DNA of 64,000 nucleotides. Origin: Parapristionchus giblindavisi (taxonomy: Eukaryota > Nematoda > Chromadorea > Rhabditida > Diplogasteridae). The notes beneath the pieces were generated by a model. It was not told the DNA's origin. It was given only the letters and a program-made list of their open reading frames with translations, and ran no database searches. The translations under genes were made by a program, and so were the position numbers. Shown here piece after piece: positions 1-13,734 of the stretch. Position 1 is the first letter of the stretch. The number at the start of each line of letters is the position of its first letter. The stretch covers positions 310,001 to 374,000 of the forward strand of contig CALSFV010000208.1 of assembly GCA_943737045.1 (NCBI GenBank). Reading direction: 5' to 3'.

Positions 1-969
1 ATCACGCGTATATGCAAACCCTTATCACCCCTTTTTACTACAAAAGCCATTAGCTTGAGCGTGAAAAAGCTAGCCGACAAGCGGTCTTTTCTCACGCTTT
101 CTTATCTTCACCCTATCAAATTACTATCAGCACTCTTTAGGACTCATTTATGATCTGTCAATAAGAAGAAGAAGAAGAAGTTGTGTAGCGATGTGAGAGA
201 AAGAGTCGACAGGCGATAAAATGATGCGTTGTACGATAGCTGCCTCCTCCTCCTCTTCAACCTCATATCTATCAATGTACTCTCCATCGTTATCAAAGCA
301 ACGATGAATGATGGTCGACATTCATGGCCACTGAGTACTAGAGAGGACGCTGATAACGATGTGCAGAAGAGACGAAAACAGAGAGGAGCGAGAACGCGAT
401 TTCGTGTTATGCGATAACGACAGCGAACGTCTATGAGAGATGGAATAGAGAGATTGTACGATGTCCACGGAAACAGAGTTAGCCGTGCAAACAGACGACG
501 GTACACGAAAGAATGATACGAACGGTTGTTGTTCACTTGATCCGTTTCGATTAGAAGACGTGACTAACAGCTGAATCACGAAGATCGCAGATCTATTCCT
601 CTTTTCTGCGGTAGCCATCATCAGTTTACACTCTATTCAATCTGTATAATATGCAAATTTTCTCTTGTCCATGATATATTACGTATTGTATAATTTATTT
701 TGTCTAATTAGTGTTATTACTATCTCCATTATGTATCTTGTGTTAATCATGAAGGGAATAGATTTATCTGATATCAGAGGTTTCGAGGCATAGTTTCTTC
801 ATTATTACAATAGCTTACTTATCCTGTAAAATGAAAGACTTGAGAGTCGATATGTAAGAACAGAAACACCATGATCATCGAGTTTAACAAGATACACATG
901 TGTGCGTATGACCTATCGTACAATGTGGAACTATTACTTTACTACGTGTTCACTATTATTATATTACAG

Positions 970-1165
970 AGAGTGTTCAAGTGGACAGAAATCAGGAGAA
1001 ACGACAACTACTGGAGGCGCTCTTGGATTCGAGAATACTCTCGGTCTATTTGTATTACTTGCAGCTGGACTGACGATCTCTGTGGTCATAGCCGTGATTG
1101 AAAAGGCAGCCTTCTCCTTTAGTGTGCTCAGAAATATGAACCAAACCACGCCTGTTCTACGATGA
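970..1165 (+). CDS. Ionotropic glutamate receptor, 3'-terminal exon (partial gene)
   Basis: Terminal exon after an acceptor at 968-969, ending in TGA at 1163-1165. It encodes about 65 residues: a short Cys-containing stretch (ECSSGQ), then the fourth membrane segment of ionotropic glutamate receptors, where a Gly-Leu-Phe-Val core and a helix ending in VIEKAAF match the family pattern (LG-EN-GLF, then a Glu after the helix). A short cytoplasmic tail follows. Such receptors are ligand-gated cation channels at synapses; the subtype cannot be told from this piece. The upstream exons are mostly outside the window or not recognised. An open stretch at 1-83 (donor at 84-85) could be the exon holding the distal ligand-binding lobe, but its phase does not join cleanly to this exon, so I leave it out. 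Confidence 0.68.
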
Positions 1166-1764
1166 TTAGCGTGTGAATATGAGATATGTACTGTATTTGA
1201 TTTTTTTCCGTTTCTGTCCGTCATCTGACTGAGAAATCGTCAATTTTAGCCGCTATTCTAATTTGACCATCAATCGATTCTGCTTTCTTGTTTTATCTGT
1301 ACAGTGCTCCTTGTGAACGCATAAATATAATTATCATATTCTTTATATTCCTTTTTTCCTGTTTATCTAATCTTGATCTCAATCTGATAAAGAATCGATC
1401 CTAATTGATCTCAATCTCTCTGTCATAGACAGTAGCACACATTTCATCACATGTAGATGAGTAAACATCCCCTTAGTCACATTGTCTTTATCTAATCCAT
1501 ACTCTAATTCATCTATCTCTCCCCTATCTCTATCTCTCGCCCTCCGTTGTCTCTCAACCCTCTCTCCATGTTATCTCTCTACCCTTCCATTCAAACTCCT
1601 CCTTCTTTGTGCAATACAACACGCCCATCACGACAACCAAGGACTATAAAGGGTCGATTCTCCATCCCTTCTCTGCCTATCAACTTCACTTCTGATTCCT
1701 TGTCTCCCTCTTCTTCTTCGCTCCATTTCATCCATACATCACGACATCTACACATCTAGTAGTC
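1166..1764. other. Intergenic, pyrimidine-rich; likely promoter/5' UTR of the inositol kinase
   Basis: No coding signal. From about 1500 to 1760 the plus strand is strongly C/T-rich, with many TCTC and CTTC runs, leading straight to the start codon at 1765. This fits a promoter or 5' UTR, but no specific motif was recognised. Confidence 0.4.
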
Positions 1765-4384
1765 ATGGTATGTTCTTCTTCATATTCTTTTATTCTTCTT
1801 CCATCTATCTCTATCCCCCATCATCATCATCTCCTTCATTGTTCTTCTCATCATTCATTTCTGCCTTTCCTTCTTCTCCGTCAATCTTCTCCTTTTCTCT
1901 CCTTTTTCATTTCTTCTAACCAATCCTTTCCTATTCCTATTCCATTCAGAGTGCTCGAATCTGTTCTCGACCCGAAGTCGAAATCATTCCGTACTTCCCC
2001 CATGATCTTCTTGCACGAACCAAGAGGACCTTCGTTCAAGCAAAAACCGATGGACTGCCCGAGAACATGACCTGGTAATTACAATGAAGAATTCTTATTC
2101 AACTCAAAGTATACGAGAATATGAGTTAAATAGTTATTATTAATTACCATCAAAAGTTGGTAATTAAATGTCAATTTTGCTTACTTCGAGCTAGTCATAT
2201 TCGTGCCATTCTCCCCCTTTTCCAAAAATGCAATTTGTTCCGTGGCTTGTCTTACAAAGGCGAGGGAAATTGTGAAAAAAAAGAAGAAACGAACGGGGCT
2301 TTAACTAAAGCCCCGTTCGCCCTATAACTAAATTTCCGTTAACCATGTAACATAACTCTTTGAAAATAGTGTACGATAAATGGAATGCAGAAAAGAAAAC
2401 TAGAAATGGTTAAAGTGTCGCGTTTTGTAAGGGCGAACACGATGAATCATAGCATAGATTGTTTAGTGTAACCGTGAATGAGTGAACGCGTGCACTTGTT
2501 GTAGACATAGTGAAAGAATGTAGTGGGAGAGAAGCAGTTTCACGTGTTGCTCAGTTTGTTCTCTCTTCTTCTTCTTCCTTCATCCAATTATGTCTCCTTC
2601 TTGAAGGTTCGGTGCACAAATCGCCGGTCACAAGACGCAATTGAAAGATGGAAAGCAGCAATTGGGTTGGTACAATTAATCCGTCTGGCATCTGTGATCT
2701 TTGACCTTTATAGGATTCATCAAGGATAATTCCTGCCCCGAGTACATCTTCAAGCCAGTGATGCAGGACAAGAGAGGCATCTGCGAGGTTTGTAGGGATT
2801 ACTTAGTATTATTGTTTGGGCGAAAACATCACTAATTAAAAATGTGAAAGCTTGGGTGAATTAGATATTTTATTTCTTCGATATCCCCGAATAAAATGGG
2901 TTTCATTACAGAAGAATTTCTACACAGCAATCTTCTCTTCTTCTGCTCCTCAATGTCTTCATTTCCTTCGACCTCTTCTTCCACAATACGAAGGAATCAA
3001 AGAGATTACCTACTACGGAGAAAGTAAGCGCGCTCTATCTATCATCTATCTATCTATGGAGTATGATTCGACTCATCATAAATGTCACAGTGATAAGATA
3101 TCAGTAGTGTCTATGATGACCGTTTGCAGGACACGAACTTCTCCAATTAGAGGATATCAGTGAACATTTCGTCATACCTGCCATCATCGATGTTAAGATT
3201 GGACAGAGAACCTTCGGTCCCGATGCTAGTGCAGAAAAGATGAGAAAGGAACAAGAGAAATATCCCCCACAGGTAATAATTGGACCATAGCATCATTCAT
3301 AAACATAGATAATAGATAGTAGATAGTAGATAATAGATAATAGATAGATAACATAGATAACATAGGAAATACTAATTCTTGTGTATTATATATATTTTAT
3401 CAACGTGCATATGCACAAATCGAGACACATAAATAAATATGATGAGAGAAAATAGTTCAAAATTGTAAACGTAAAGTAAATTCATTATTATTTGTTGCAG
3501 GAGCAGGTCGGATTCCGGCTTCTTGGCTACAAAATTGAGAGTGGAGGAAAGATCAAGATCGCTGAGAAAAATCGCGAGGAGTGTCTCAATCTGCGAACGG
3601 AAGATATTCAAGATGGTATGTATTCTATGTTATGATTCGACTACGTTTTCCGCTGTTCAGAAAGCAAAAAATGTGAATCAAACATGCATGAATCAATTGT
3701 AATAAAGGGAACAATAAAAATATAGACCAAGATGTTTCATTGAAAAGATATCACATTTTGGAATATAATATTTTATTGGTTGAGGCATTTACATTGAGAA
3801 CTTTTTATTAGCTAGACTAAACAGTTTTGCTCGATTTCGGAGGCAATGTTCAATCACCTCGTTATCGCACTTTGCTGTTACAAATCACCCATGTTTTTTC
3901 AAACTTTTCATCTTGAATTAGTGCATACTTTCGCAAACATTAATCAAATAATTATTATGTTGCTTTCAGCACTGGCTGAGTTCTTCTCTCATCGCGGCAG
4001 TGATGTCCATATTATCATCGATGCTCTACTCGAACAATTAAAGAAGATCAAAATTGCTGCTCAATTGGGAATCTATCATATCTTCTCTTCATCTCTTCTC
4101 ATTGCTTATGAAGCCGATAGAGAGGCGCAGCCACGAGCTGAGATTAGGTAAAATATTTTTCATTAATTCTTAGTTATAATATTTTATTTCTTATTCTGTT
4201 TCGTAACCAGACATGACTCATCAGTTACAATATTCATTATTAAATATTCCTGGACCATTTCAGAATGATCGACTTCTCTCATGTCTTCGCTGGTAATGGC
4301 AAACCCGATGAGAACTACCTCTTCGGCGTCAACAAACTTGTCGAATTCCTCCAAAACATCAGGAATGGACATGGATATGCTTGA
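1765..4384 (+). CDS. ipmk-1: Inositol polyphosphate multikinase (IPK family)
   Basis: Nine exons in consistent phase: 1765-1767, 1950-2074, 2607-2665, 2714-2787, 2912-3023, 3130-3272, 3501-3615, 3970-4147, 4264-4384; 309 residues. The first coding exon is only the ATG, followed directly by a GTATGT donor. IPK hallmarks are present: an N-terminal QIAGHK segment, the catalytic P-x3-D-x-K-x-G motif at residues 141-149, an SSSLL motif at 250-254, IDFSH at 272-276 and DENY at 285-288, where the Asp residues bind Mg-ATP. The spacing LEDIS...PAIIDVKIGQ and EKYP-QEQVGF favours IPMK over IP6K or IP3K. IPMK phosphorylates inositol tris- and tetrakisphosphates, in nucleus and cytosol, feeding IP5/IP6 synthesis. 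The length is that of the compact invertebrate enzymes. A possible AATAAA lies at 4732-4737. Confidence 0.88.
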
Positions 4385-5723
4385 ATTCCCCGAATCATTC
4401 TTTTTTATGCTCTTTACATTGATGATCTCTCTACCGTTTAATGGGCTTGTCGCATCGGTTCAGCTTTACAACTTGTCTTTATTCTTGTACATTCTGCATT
4501 ATTGCCTGTTTCCTGCCCATATCTCATCTATTCTCACGCATATTATTACTCTGAAAATTCAATGTTGGTAAATATGAAGTCAACCCTAATATGGATCATG
4601 TAATGAATTCCCCCATATTCTATCGACGATGAATTTCCTTGAGTTACCGTATTATACGAGATAGATTATCTCGATTAGTCACCATTTCTTGTACATTTGC
4701 CCATCCTTCCTTCGAATTACAAATCGCAACGAATAAATATTGTCTATCGTTATACTCGCTGTGCCATCATAACATCATTTACTCATTTAACATCTTCATC
4801 TTCCTTTAGTAAGAGAAGAAGGACTGAGAGAGAGTGGGTGAGTCGATAGATTCCTCTTCTTCTTCTTCTGCTTCTATCGGAAGCGTGGAATATTTAATGT
4901 GTTGAGAAGCGATTAGAGTTTCTCTCCCCTTCTCAAGGTGCCATCCTCATATATCTCATCTATACCATGGCCTTCATATCACATCTCCTCCGCTTTCTCC
5001 TTTTCTGCATGTCTACTTATTATCCCATAATCCTGATCCTCTAATCCGCTGCCAACCTTTACGATGAATCCCTTATTTTATCTCATTTGGTGTCTCAATT
5101 TATAAATGTGATCAATGACAACCGTTCTTCCTATTACAGTCCATGTCTGTCTCTACTTCTACATATTTACCCTGTAACGTGCCCACATGCATCTCTCAAT
5201 CGCTTATTTTTCTCGCAACTTTGCACTGATAAGCTTCGTTAAATGGCTTTTGAATAATACATATATTAGGATCATTATAGGCACCGCCTCCCACTTATTT
5301 TGTCTTTTCCTCTTCACATACTCGTAGTATTAGTCTCTGCTATATCTCTTCTAATCCCTTTTCCGATTCATCTTACCTTTTTTCTTTTCCTTATACCTCT
5401 CTTCTCTCAATTTTCCGCCGTCTCTCGTGCACACGAACAGGGATAGCCGCTTATTGTCACCTTTGAGGGAATAGAAGAAGGGAGGCCTCTGGTCTCTGGA
5501 AATAAACTGCCAATTGTTACTCGTTTGTGTGGACACAGAGTGGACATCAGAAGAAAGAAGACTGACGAAGAGAGAGAGGGTAAGGAGAGTATAGAAGAGA
5601 GTGAAGGTAAGAGGAGGCGTTACTTGGATACGCCCATAGCGGTCACTCACCCTCTGCCTCACCCTACCTAACCAATCTCAAATCGCCCCCTGAGCCGCTT
5701 CTACCTCTTAACCGCGTCAAGGC
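4385..5723. other. Intergenic region between kinase and lectin genes
   Basis: Holds the kinase 3' UTR (AATAAA at 4732-4737) and the lectin upstream region. It is C/T-rich in patches (4850-4870, 5280-5400). An open minus-strand stretch at 5351-5662 is low-complexity and lies on purine/pyrimidine-biased DNA. No supported gene. Confidence 0.4.
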
Positions 5724-8700
5724 ATGTCTGGCCTGAGGGCCATGATGGCCTTTCTGACGCCAATCATCCTCTTATATCTACTATCGTTGTCGGCCGCATT
5801 GGAACTCACATGTGGAAGTAAGTTGTTCCTTTGTCGTTCTTGCTTATGCCATAATTGCGCTCGAAAGGCTTCATTAAGCTGTTGATCCTAATGTGACATG
5901 ACCAGTCAGGGGGATCATCCGCATAAGCAACAACATAAGTAGCGATTAGAACAACCCGACAAAGGGAAGGGTTTCATTAAGAATGTTTCGAGTCGTAAAA
6001 GTATTTTTTCGAGTATTATTGCGAATAATTACGGGTATAGTTGAGAAGTAAAAGAAGCAAGACTAAGAGTACTTTGTCTTTCTTCCTTGATACATTCCTC
6101 TAGTATGTCCATTATTTCTTCCTATTCTTCTTTTAGAGATGATAATTGGTCGAGCGTACTTTTTGCTTGACTGAATAATGCTGCCTAATAATATATCGCT
6201 AACTCTCTTTGGGAGAAGGGCTAAGAAAATACTTAAGTCACTATATGTAGAAAACCACTGATTAAACAGTTCTTCTTCACAGATTCGACAGTCTATCAAA
6301 AGCTGAGTATAGTTCCTGTAGTGCTAAAGACACCCGGATTCGATCAGGGACGATATCCATCGAATATGACATGTGAATTCATCTTCCAAGGGAGTAATCA
6401 CTCTGCGAGAATACAAATAGATGTTGATTTCGCTGAATTCGAAGAGCCTCTATTCTCTGATTGTGCTGATTACATTTCAATCAAGGATGGTTAGTTCACA
6501 TTTTACTATGCCTTTTTCTTTGTCTTGCTTTTGTGTTGTATTCCTCTTTTACGAACCATTATGGGAAGTCTTTATTGGCTTCGCATGAGCATGCGTTCTC
6601 TATTTCTTGATTCATTCCTCTCCCTCTCCCTCCCTCTTCCACTTCTCCTTCTCCCTCTAGATCTCTCAGTCCTGGTTATGATTACTCTCCAAAGGGCCCC
6701 ATATGTCATGTAATGAGGCTCACTTACCATTGGTTTCCCACTCATTCTAGTGTTAACCAAGGGTAACCAATCAAGACATGTTGATTGAAGTTGTGGTGTG
6801 TATCTGAAACTGACACAAAATAGTTCAAACATTACAGTGACCTTTTTGGATTGTACATTTTCTTAATCCACTTCATTTTGAATGACTAAACCAAGAATTA
6901 ACAGAAAATTACCAGTATATCTGCTTTTAAGATCGCATTAGAGCACTTTACATTACTGAATAATTTCTTTTTCGTTTCTGTTGCTTTCAAGATTAACTAT
7001 TACTGCCAAAATACTTTATCTGAAGTTTGTTGTCAATACGAACGCTTCTTTTCCGGATGCATGAAAATTTCCGAAAGTTTAAATGAGCATGGTAAATACG
7101 AGTATCACGTGTCGAAAGACCATCTGAGGACATATTACACATAGGAGAGTGCGTATCGTTTGTTTCCTTTAAGATGGGAAGAAAAAAGCGTAAGCATATT
7201 GGTCTCTCTTCAGCTCCATTGAGCATTTCTCATGTGCAATTGTCGTGGTCAACGCGCGACATTTGTATCCCCCAATAGAGAAGCAATTGAAATAGGCAGT
7301 AGTAACCCCTTCTTCTTCTTCCAGGTAGTACACCAACCGCCAGAGAGATCGTCAAATTGTGTGGAAAATCCTCTCGGACTACATATCTGTCGACTTTTGA
7401 CATGGTCCATATCACGTTCGTTAGTGATAGCGCTGTAGAGATGAGAGGAGCGCAATTGTCTGTTTTTGAATTTTGTAAGTATTTTAATAGTTACATTTTA
7501 ATATAATACTTGTATATACGACATGTGAATACTTGAAAGATTATTACTGTAAAATATTATCATACCAATCCTAGCATGATTCCCGTTTTAGTTATTTTGA
7601 TGTTGTTATGTGGAGGAGACTAATATGATGGATTGAGTGGGGAATCGAACATACGGAAGAGAAGATGCATTAATGTTTCGTATACCGAATCTAAGAGATA
7701 TTAGTGTAGCGTCTCTAGGCCTACATCTGCACGACGTAATTAGCGTCGATTTACATAAAGAAAACTCTAATCGGAAATACGAAACCATTTTGTAAATCAC
7801 GAGACTAGATACAATTGTTGGAAAACACACCATTATAATCTGTTGAAGAGTACGTACTTCTATAATTTTAGCTTTCGAAGCATATTCTTCTCAAAAATAT
7901 TTATTTTTCACCTATCGAACATTTTATTTGTTGAGATATCTTCATGTGAAGATATGTACTAAAATTAATGATTGAATGGTTAATTTATTGCAGTTGAACC
8001 GGGATGCGGTGAAGACTGGCAGACAAAGCAGGGGTTCCCTGCTTGTTTCAAGTACCACAATCGAACATCAACATGGATCGAAGCACAGAAGACGTGCTTC
8101 TATCAGACGAGCAACATCATGACCACTTCCACTCAACAGGAATATGATTTCATCATAGGTACGCTAAACTAGTGTTATGTAATATTAGTCACGGAAGGTC
8201 TATACGTGTACTCCCAATACTGAATGAGTCAGTCAAATTGGATGGAAATATATGTATATATTACAATTGAACACAACGATGTGCACTTACGGCTAATAGA
8301 AATTAGTGATGATATGCATGACTTTCTTAATCTCCATATGTGTTTTTTTCGATTATAACTAATAATTTGAAATCATTTTTAGTTATTTGACTTGAAAATA
8401 GATAAATTCAAAAGATATGCGAAGAAGTAAATGTAAATAAACTACGATATTCAGACACGTATGGATCCGATCCATCAATCGATCATCCATGGTTCGGAAT
8501 ATTCGACGCTCCCACCGAAGGAACTTACCTGTCGATTGTACACAAAGAGACTCTTTGGCCACCACCGTATGTTTCAAGCCGCTTATAATATATTTTCATG
8601 TGTGTTTAATTACTCAGACAGCCAAATGTGCTCAACAACAAGCCTACAAAGGATTGTGTTGTACTTGATTTCTCGATCAAGGAAGGACTGACTCATGTGG

Positions 8701-10448
8701 CTGAGAGTTGTCATGCCAGACATACATTCATATGCAAGAAACTCAAAGGTTCATTTCATAATTTGACTGTTAAATTTTCTTCTTACTTGAAAATCTCGAG
8801 CGCTTTCTGTCTGTGTGTGCGGCATGCCTATGGCGCAAATGTGTGAAAATCGTTGAGTGATGTAATTTTGCATATAGTTCGATTACGCTGAGTTCGAATA
8901 TAACTAATTTTCTGTACGCGAAAACAGCTGACAAGTTGTTTACGGGAGAAAACGACATTTTTCAAAGAAATCTCATTGTATCTCTTCTTATCGGTATCGA
9001 AACACGTCTCAGGAGGCTGCTGATTTGTGAAAAATCGCGCAAACCTATTTTTTCGGTGTACTATCATCATACAAGATTAGTAGACATGAGAAAATCGCTC
9101 CGCTGAGTTGCATGATCGATCTGTAGCTTGAAAACGAACGAAAAAATCTCTACACTTTTTGTTGAAACTGTATTTGCTCGCTACCTACCTTTATTTTGTT
9201 TAGCGAAAAAAAGACGGTTTTCAGTAATTTGCTTAAATAATCTAATCCATTCAGATGGTTCAACAGTCCCCTTGTACACCCCTCGTCAATCATTCAGAAG
9301 AGGCCAATTAGCCGAGAGAATCGACTTCACCATTTGGATTCTAATTATCATAGCTAGCATTCTTCTCATCGTTCTTCTGTGTATATTCTGCAAGGATTGG
9401 ATGAAGAATAGATGCTTCCCCAATAGGTTACCAATGAATGAAGTACAATATTCAATTATTGGTATATGATTGTAGAGTTCAACACGACAACCGTCTCATG
9501 GCTGGTCTCCAAGAAGACTATCGAACTCCTGTTCCACTGGCACCTCCAAGGAATCTTGTCCCCAGTCAGAACAGAGCGAGATTCGCACCCGAAGTCACTG
9601 GAGGACTCAAAGATTCAACACCTCCTGCTAGTGCGACGAATCTGGAGAATCTGGAAAGGAATAATGTTCATGTAAGTGGCACTAAAGACAAGTCACAAGA
9701 GAAATTCAATTATGCTAAGAATTCATTGTCATTTCGTCAAAATTCTCCATTCAACTATTTAAACTGAGACCATGTAATTACTGTTTCGCTAAGGTTGAAG
9801 ACGCAAGTGTACGTAATATTGAAATTGATTCAGGCAATCCAACCAGGAACTACTCTTCATCCTAACAATCATCAATTGCCTCCTTTGATTGATCGAGAGC
9901 CTCATCCTACTCAAGTCGTGGTACCTGTGGACAATGTTGTAGTACATAGGGTCGAGGTAAACCATCTATGTCTGTCTTTCGCTCTTATCTCAGCACATTA
10001 CTACTCCACGATTATGTCGCACATTAGCATACGGTGATACTGAGAAAGCTTACCTTTTGTAAATAGAGGATAAATAATTTTATATATTATCTTTCAGGAA
10101 CCGGTTGAAACTCCAGTGATTCCAGTCACTCACAAAAGAGAAGAGGTAGTCGAAGAGGAAATCGAACTACCGAAGAGAGATGAGCAACCTTTGAATGTGG
10201 AGGCTCTGTCAGAGACAGAAATAGAAGAACGATCGGGTCCATCGAAAGAACTCCATCATAGTTTACGTCATGGAGAAGGACCACCTCGTGCTAGTCATAC
10301 CATCAAAGAGAGTACATTCATAAGCAGAGAGGAAAGCTTCATTCGAGCGAGAAGAGCCAATGAGCTATTCGAGAGACCAAAGACCAAAGTTCTCGATAAC
10401 GTCTCTGCTATATCATTAGACGAATTCTGGAATGCTACCAAGAAGTAG
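5724..10448 (+). CDS. CUB plus C-type-lectin type I membrane protein
   Basis: Ten exons in phase: 5724-5817, 6283-6489, 7325-7474, 7994-8158, 8455-8566, 8618-8748, 9255-9426, 9476-9671, 9834-9956, 10098-10448; 566 residues. A signal peptide (residues 1-26, Leu-rich core) is followed by a CUB domain (about 30-150; CEFIF, DY-SIKDG, VHITFVSD). Next is a C-type-lectin-like domain (about 153-286) opening with GCGEDW and closing with HTFICKK. A transmembrane helix spans about 312-335. The last ~230 residues form a Pro- and Glu-rich cytoplasmic tail with no recognised domain. The lectin fold lacks clear EPN and WND calcium-sugar motifs, so it may bind protein or bind weakly. Likely role: surface recognition receptor or adhesion molecule. 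Many nematode CUB/CTLD proteins are secreted; here both domains are anchored. Confidence 0.82.
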
Positions 10449-11785
10449 TCTAGCTTTAGTTAGGAATTCTTTTTTGTCATAGCTTGAGTTCAATCCGTTT
10501 CATTCGAAAACAATGCATAAACGGGTCATAGAGATAACATATTATCAGTAGAGTTTTATTCTCATTGCACTATATATTCTAGCTTTATTCGCACTTATCA
10601 ATTGATTGCATGCATAGTATTCGTTTGACGTCCATGTAGTGAGGTACTTGATTGTCTAATAAGTATAATACCCGAGTGAACTGCCTGATTCATTGATTTA
10701 TTCTCAAACAAAAGCTATCTCTGCCCCTTCTCACGATGATGCTATTGTTCTTTATCACTCTCAAGTCTTTCTTTTATACGATTCATTGCTATTCGATCTC
10801 TCTTAAAATCGAACAAATTCCTTGATCCTTTCCACTATTTCCATGGTGCAGATTTCATTATATCAATGATAAAGCTATTATTTATAGTTCTCATTTTATA
10901 CGCTTATAAAAATGGCAGTGATATGTGGTATTTTTTTGTCATCATATCTCTTCACGTATTCTATCAAATTCCGAAGATGTTCTACAAAGTGAGAGATACA
11001 ACGCATGCAAATGTGATATAAATGATGCTGAAGGCGAAGACGACTATAAAATGATACAACACAGGGAATATTTAATGATATTAAAAAAAATTTATATGTC
11101 TATTGAGCTTAAAGAAGTAAATGAAGAAATTACAAGTGTTTCCGCATGTTCGAAAGAAATCTATTACGGAAATTTATTAGTTATTTTTACCAGAGTCAGA
11201 TAAATTAACCACAAATCCGTTTTTGAACAAGGGTATTAGAACAGAATGAACCATTACTCTTCATCGGATATGCATTGTAGTAAGCACTCATCTAACAAAA
11301 CGCTGAAAGATCTCTTCATCGTATATTTCGGGATTTATCGAATAAAACTTTCCGTTCGACAAACCTCTCAATCCTTTCGCAAGCCACATTCATTGTGACT
11401 TCAACCCGACGTGATAAGGACGAATTTATGATGGTTCTTTGCTACGCAACGAAACAATGAAATACAATCATCACAACTCAAGATTGAAAGATTAAATCAT
11501 AATGAGCTATTGTAATTGAACATGATAATACTATGATTGAGAATATGAAGACCGGACTAGATTCTAAATTGCATTGGAACTCATCCGTAATCAATACATC
11601 CTGAATGACTTGGAATGATGAAGAGGGAAGGGAACAAGACTGGGAAGAGATATGACCGGTAAATGAGCGTAAGAACTTGTGCAGAGGTTCTGTGGTAGGG
11701 TAAGTTGTGAAAGAGATTCGGATCTAGGGTAATTATTAGGGAAGGGTAAATATAAAACTTTGAGCAGCATAAAATGTGACAATGA
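10449..11785. other. Intergenic region between convergent genes
   Basis: 3' flanks of the lectin gene (+) and the palmitoyltransferase (-). An open plus-strand stretch at 10925-11203 has no signal, splice or domain support. No repeat recognised. Confidence 0.4.
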
Positions 11786-13734
11786 CTAGACAACATCAGC
11801 ACAATCAATAAGGGAATGCCTCTCTTCTTCATGTAAGAAAGGAGAATGGCTCGAAGGAAGAATGACGTGTCTAATGAATGAGCGATTGCGACGAAGACCA
11901 AGGAAGTTCTGCCAGTTACGACGGAATCCAAAGTTGAGGGGATTACGATAGGCTGGATTGACTGCCGTGTGGTCCGAATGCTGCTACAATCAGAGTTATT
12001 GACCTTCTATTTTATCATAAGTGCAATATGAATATGACACAAAATGTCTCTCTAATTTGTGCGCCATCTAGCACGACGTTGACCACAATTGAATATTATC
12101 AAATGCTCATTTGTAAGACGCATAAGAACATGCTTATGTCCAGTTGTATATAAACGTGCAAGGAATGACATACCAAGTAATCGATGTAAGTGAATCCTTT
12201 TGAAATCAAGAACATATTCCATCCTGTCAAGAATCCAACAAGGATGAGCAATAAACAAGCTAGTAGATATGAGAAGATGATCGCATTCCTAGCGAATCCA
12301 TCAAACCTAAACGATAATAGACCGATTGATATTAATTGACGGAGAAGATGGAACTATCCAGCACACATATTGAAATCTTTATACAATAGGTCTAGTGTAT
12401 GATTTCTAAGTATATGCAATATTTATCTTTGATTATAATAAAAAAATATTGATTTTCACGTTGAGAAGATGATAAAAATTGCGAGCACAAATGATTGATT
12501 GATCGACAGAACCATTTTGTGAATCGTAATAACGAAAACAAATATTATATCTACCGTCGAGCTGTAATTGCAACTAGACTACTACCGTAATAATAATAAT
12601 AATAAATTTATCCGACCTCGGAGGGTATTTTTAAGATTCATAATTAAATGTTTAAACAATATGATAAATTCAGGAGGTAAGAAAGATTCACTCACCCGCA
12701 TATCGTATTCTGTAGAGGAGCATATTCGAGGAAAGCCGTGCAGTAAGTTTTACCAGCCTTGAACTGAAAAAAGAGGATACATACATTTGATATGATCTAC
12801 ACTGTCGCTGTTTCAGTTTATAAAGTCCACCGTAACCGATATTCATGAACAAACCTCGAACAAATGATCATAGGCAGTATGATATCCAGCGACGACGATA
12901 ATGAACGACGCCACTGTGAGATTAGCTATGAAGAGGAAGAAGTGACGATGATTATGTGATCCTACACATTGATTGATCCATATACAATGATGGTCCATTC
13001 CCAGTATACATCTAAATATACATACTTACATATTTGCTTTCTGAATATCATTCATTCATCCTTAATATTTCATACAATGCATGTCCACTTTCAGTCAAGA
13101 GGCAAAGAAAGGCAAACAACGATCTGTAGTATAATACCAGTCTTGGCCTTCACTTCTCTCATCTCAAGCGGAAAGATGAATGAGACGAACCATAATCGAT
13201 CTACGTACCTTCCACATATTCCACAATGATGGGTGCGTGTAGACTTCCAATGCTCACATTTTGGGCACCAACGATCATTTTCTTCCTGGAACAGCAAAGA
13301 TTGTGCATGATTATGCAGATAAAGCAGTAAATACTCACACCGGGTGTACTTATCGGCGGTAATGTACGAGCTTTGTAGTAGTGGTACATGATATTGATGA
13401 ACAGAAACAACCCGAAGATACTGTAGAAGATAAGAAGGAGGGCTGGCTGATACCTTAAATTGGCGAAGCCAGGGATGACCAGAGAGCATACACCTATAGA
13501 CTAACCATTGTTCATAGGGAAGAATAATACCAAATGAAGTGACTACCAGTAATAAAGTGATAGAATATACGACGAATACGAGAATCTATAATAAATCTGG
13601 TATAGATAAATACAATAATGAAAGAGGCCACGAACATTTCCTAGTTGTCGAATGTATTTGTTGATGTATGTGACATATTTGGACATAAATGGACCATCAA
13701 TCCAATTTTCGATTCGGTCACATGTTGAAGTCAT
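11786..13734 (-). CDS. DHHC palmitoyltransferase, ZDHHC16-like
   Basis: Eight minus-strand exons in phase: 13636-13734, 13494-13585, 13339-13453, 13209-13285, 12855-13011, 12696-12763, 12174-12306, 11786-11980; 311 residues. It transfers palmitate from acyl-CoA to cysteines of membrane proteins. The zinc-binding Cys-rich domain (residues about 108-140) carries C109, C112, H122, C123, C126, C129 and the catalytic DHHC at 134-137. Two hydrophobic helices precede it (about 34-55 and 67-88) and two follow, the normal four-pass layout. The tail, with YRNPLNFG...NW-NFLGL and ILPSSHSP, resembles ZDHHC16/Aph2 (RNPYNYG, NWKVFLG, LLPSSH), and the NHRHFF after the active site also fits. One intron (13454-13493) is only 40 nt. 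Exact orthology is inferred. Confidence 0.85.

Noticed and set aside
1..83. Possible glutamate receptor exon on the plus strand
   Set aside because: Open and vaguely family-like, but the donor phase cannot be joined to the exon at 970 and the match is too weak.
144..621. Overlapping open frames on both strands near the left edge
   Set aside because: Ser/Arg-rich low-complexity frames without splice or domain support; likely intron or flank of the glutamate receptor gene.
10925..11203. 92-codon plus-strand frame
   Set aside because: No signal, homology or splice support; between convergent genes.
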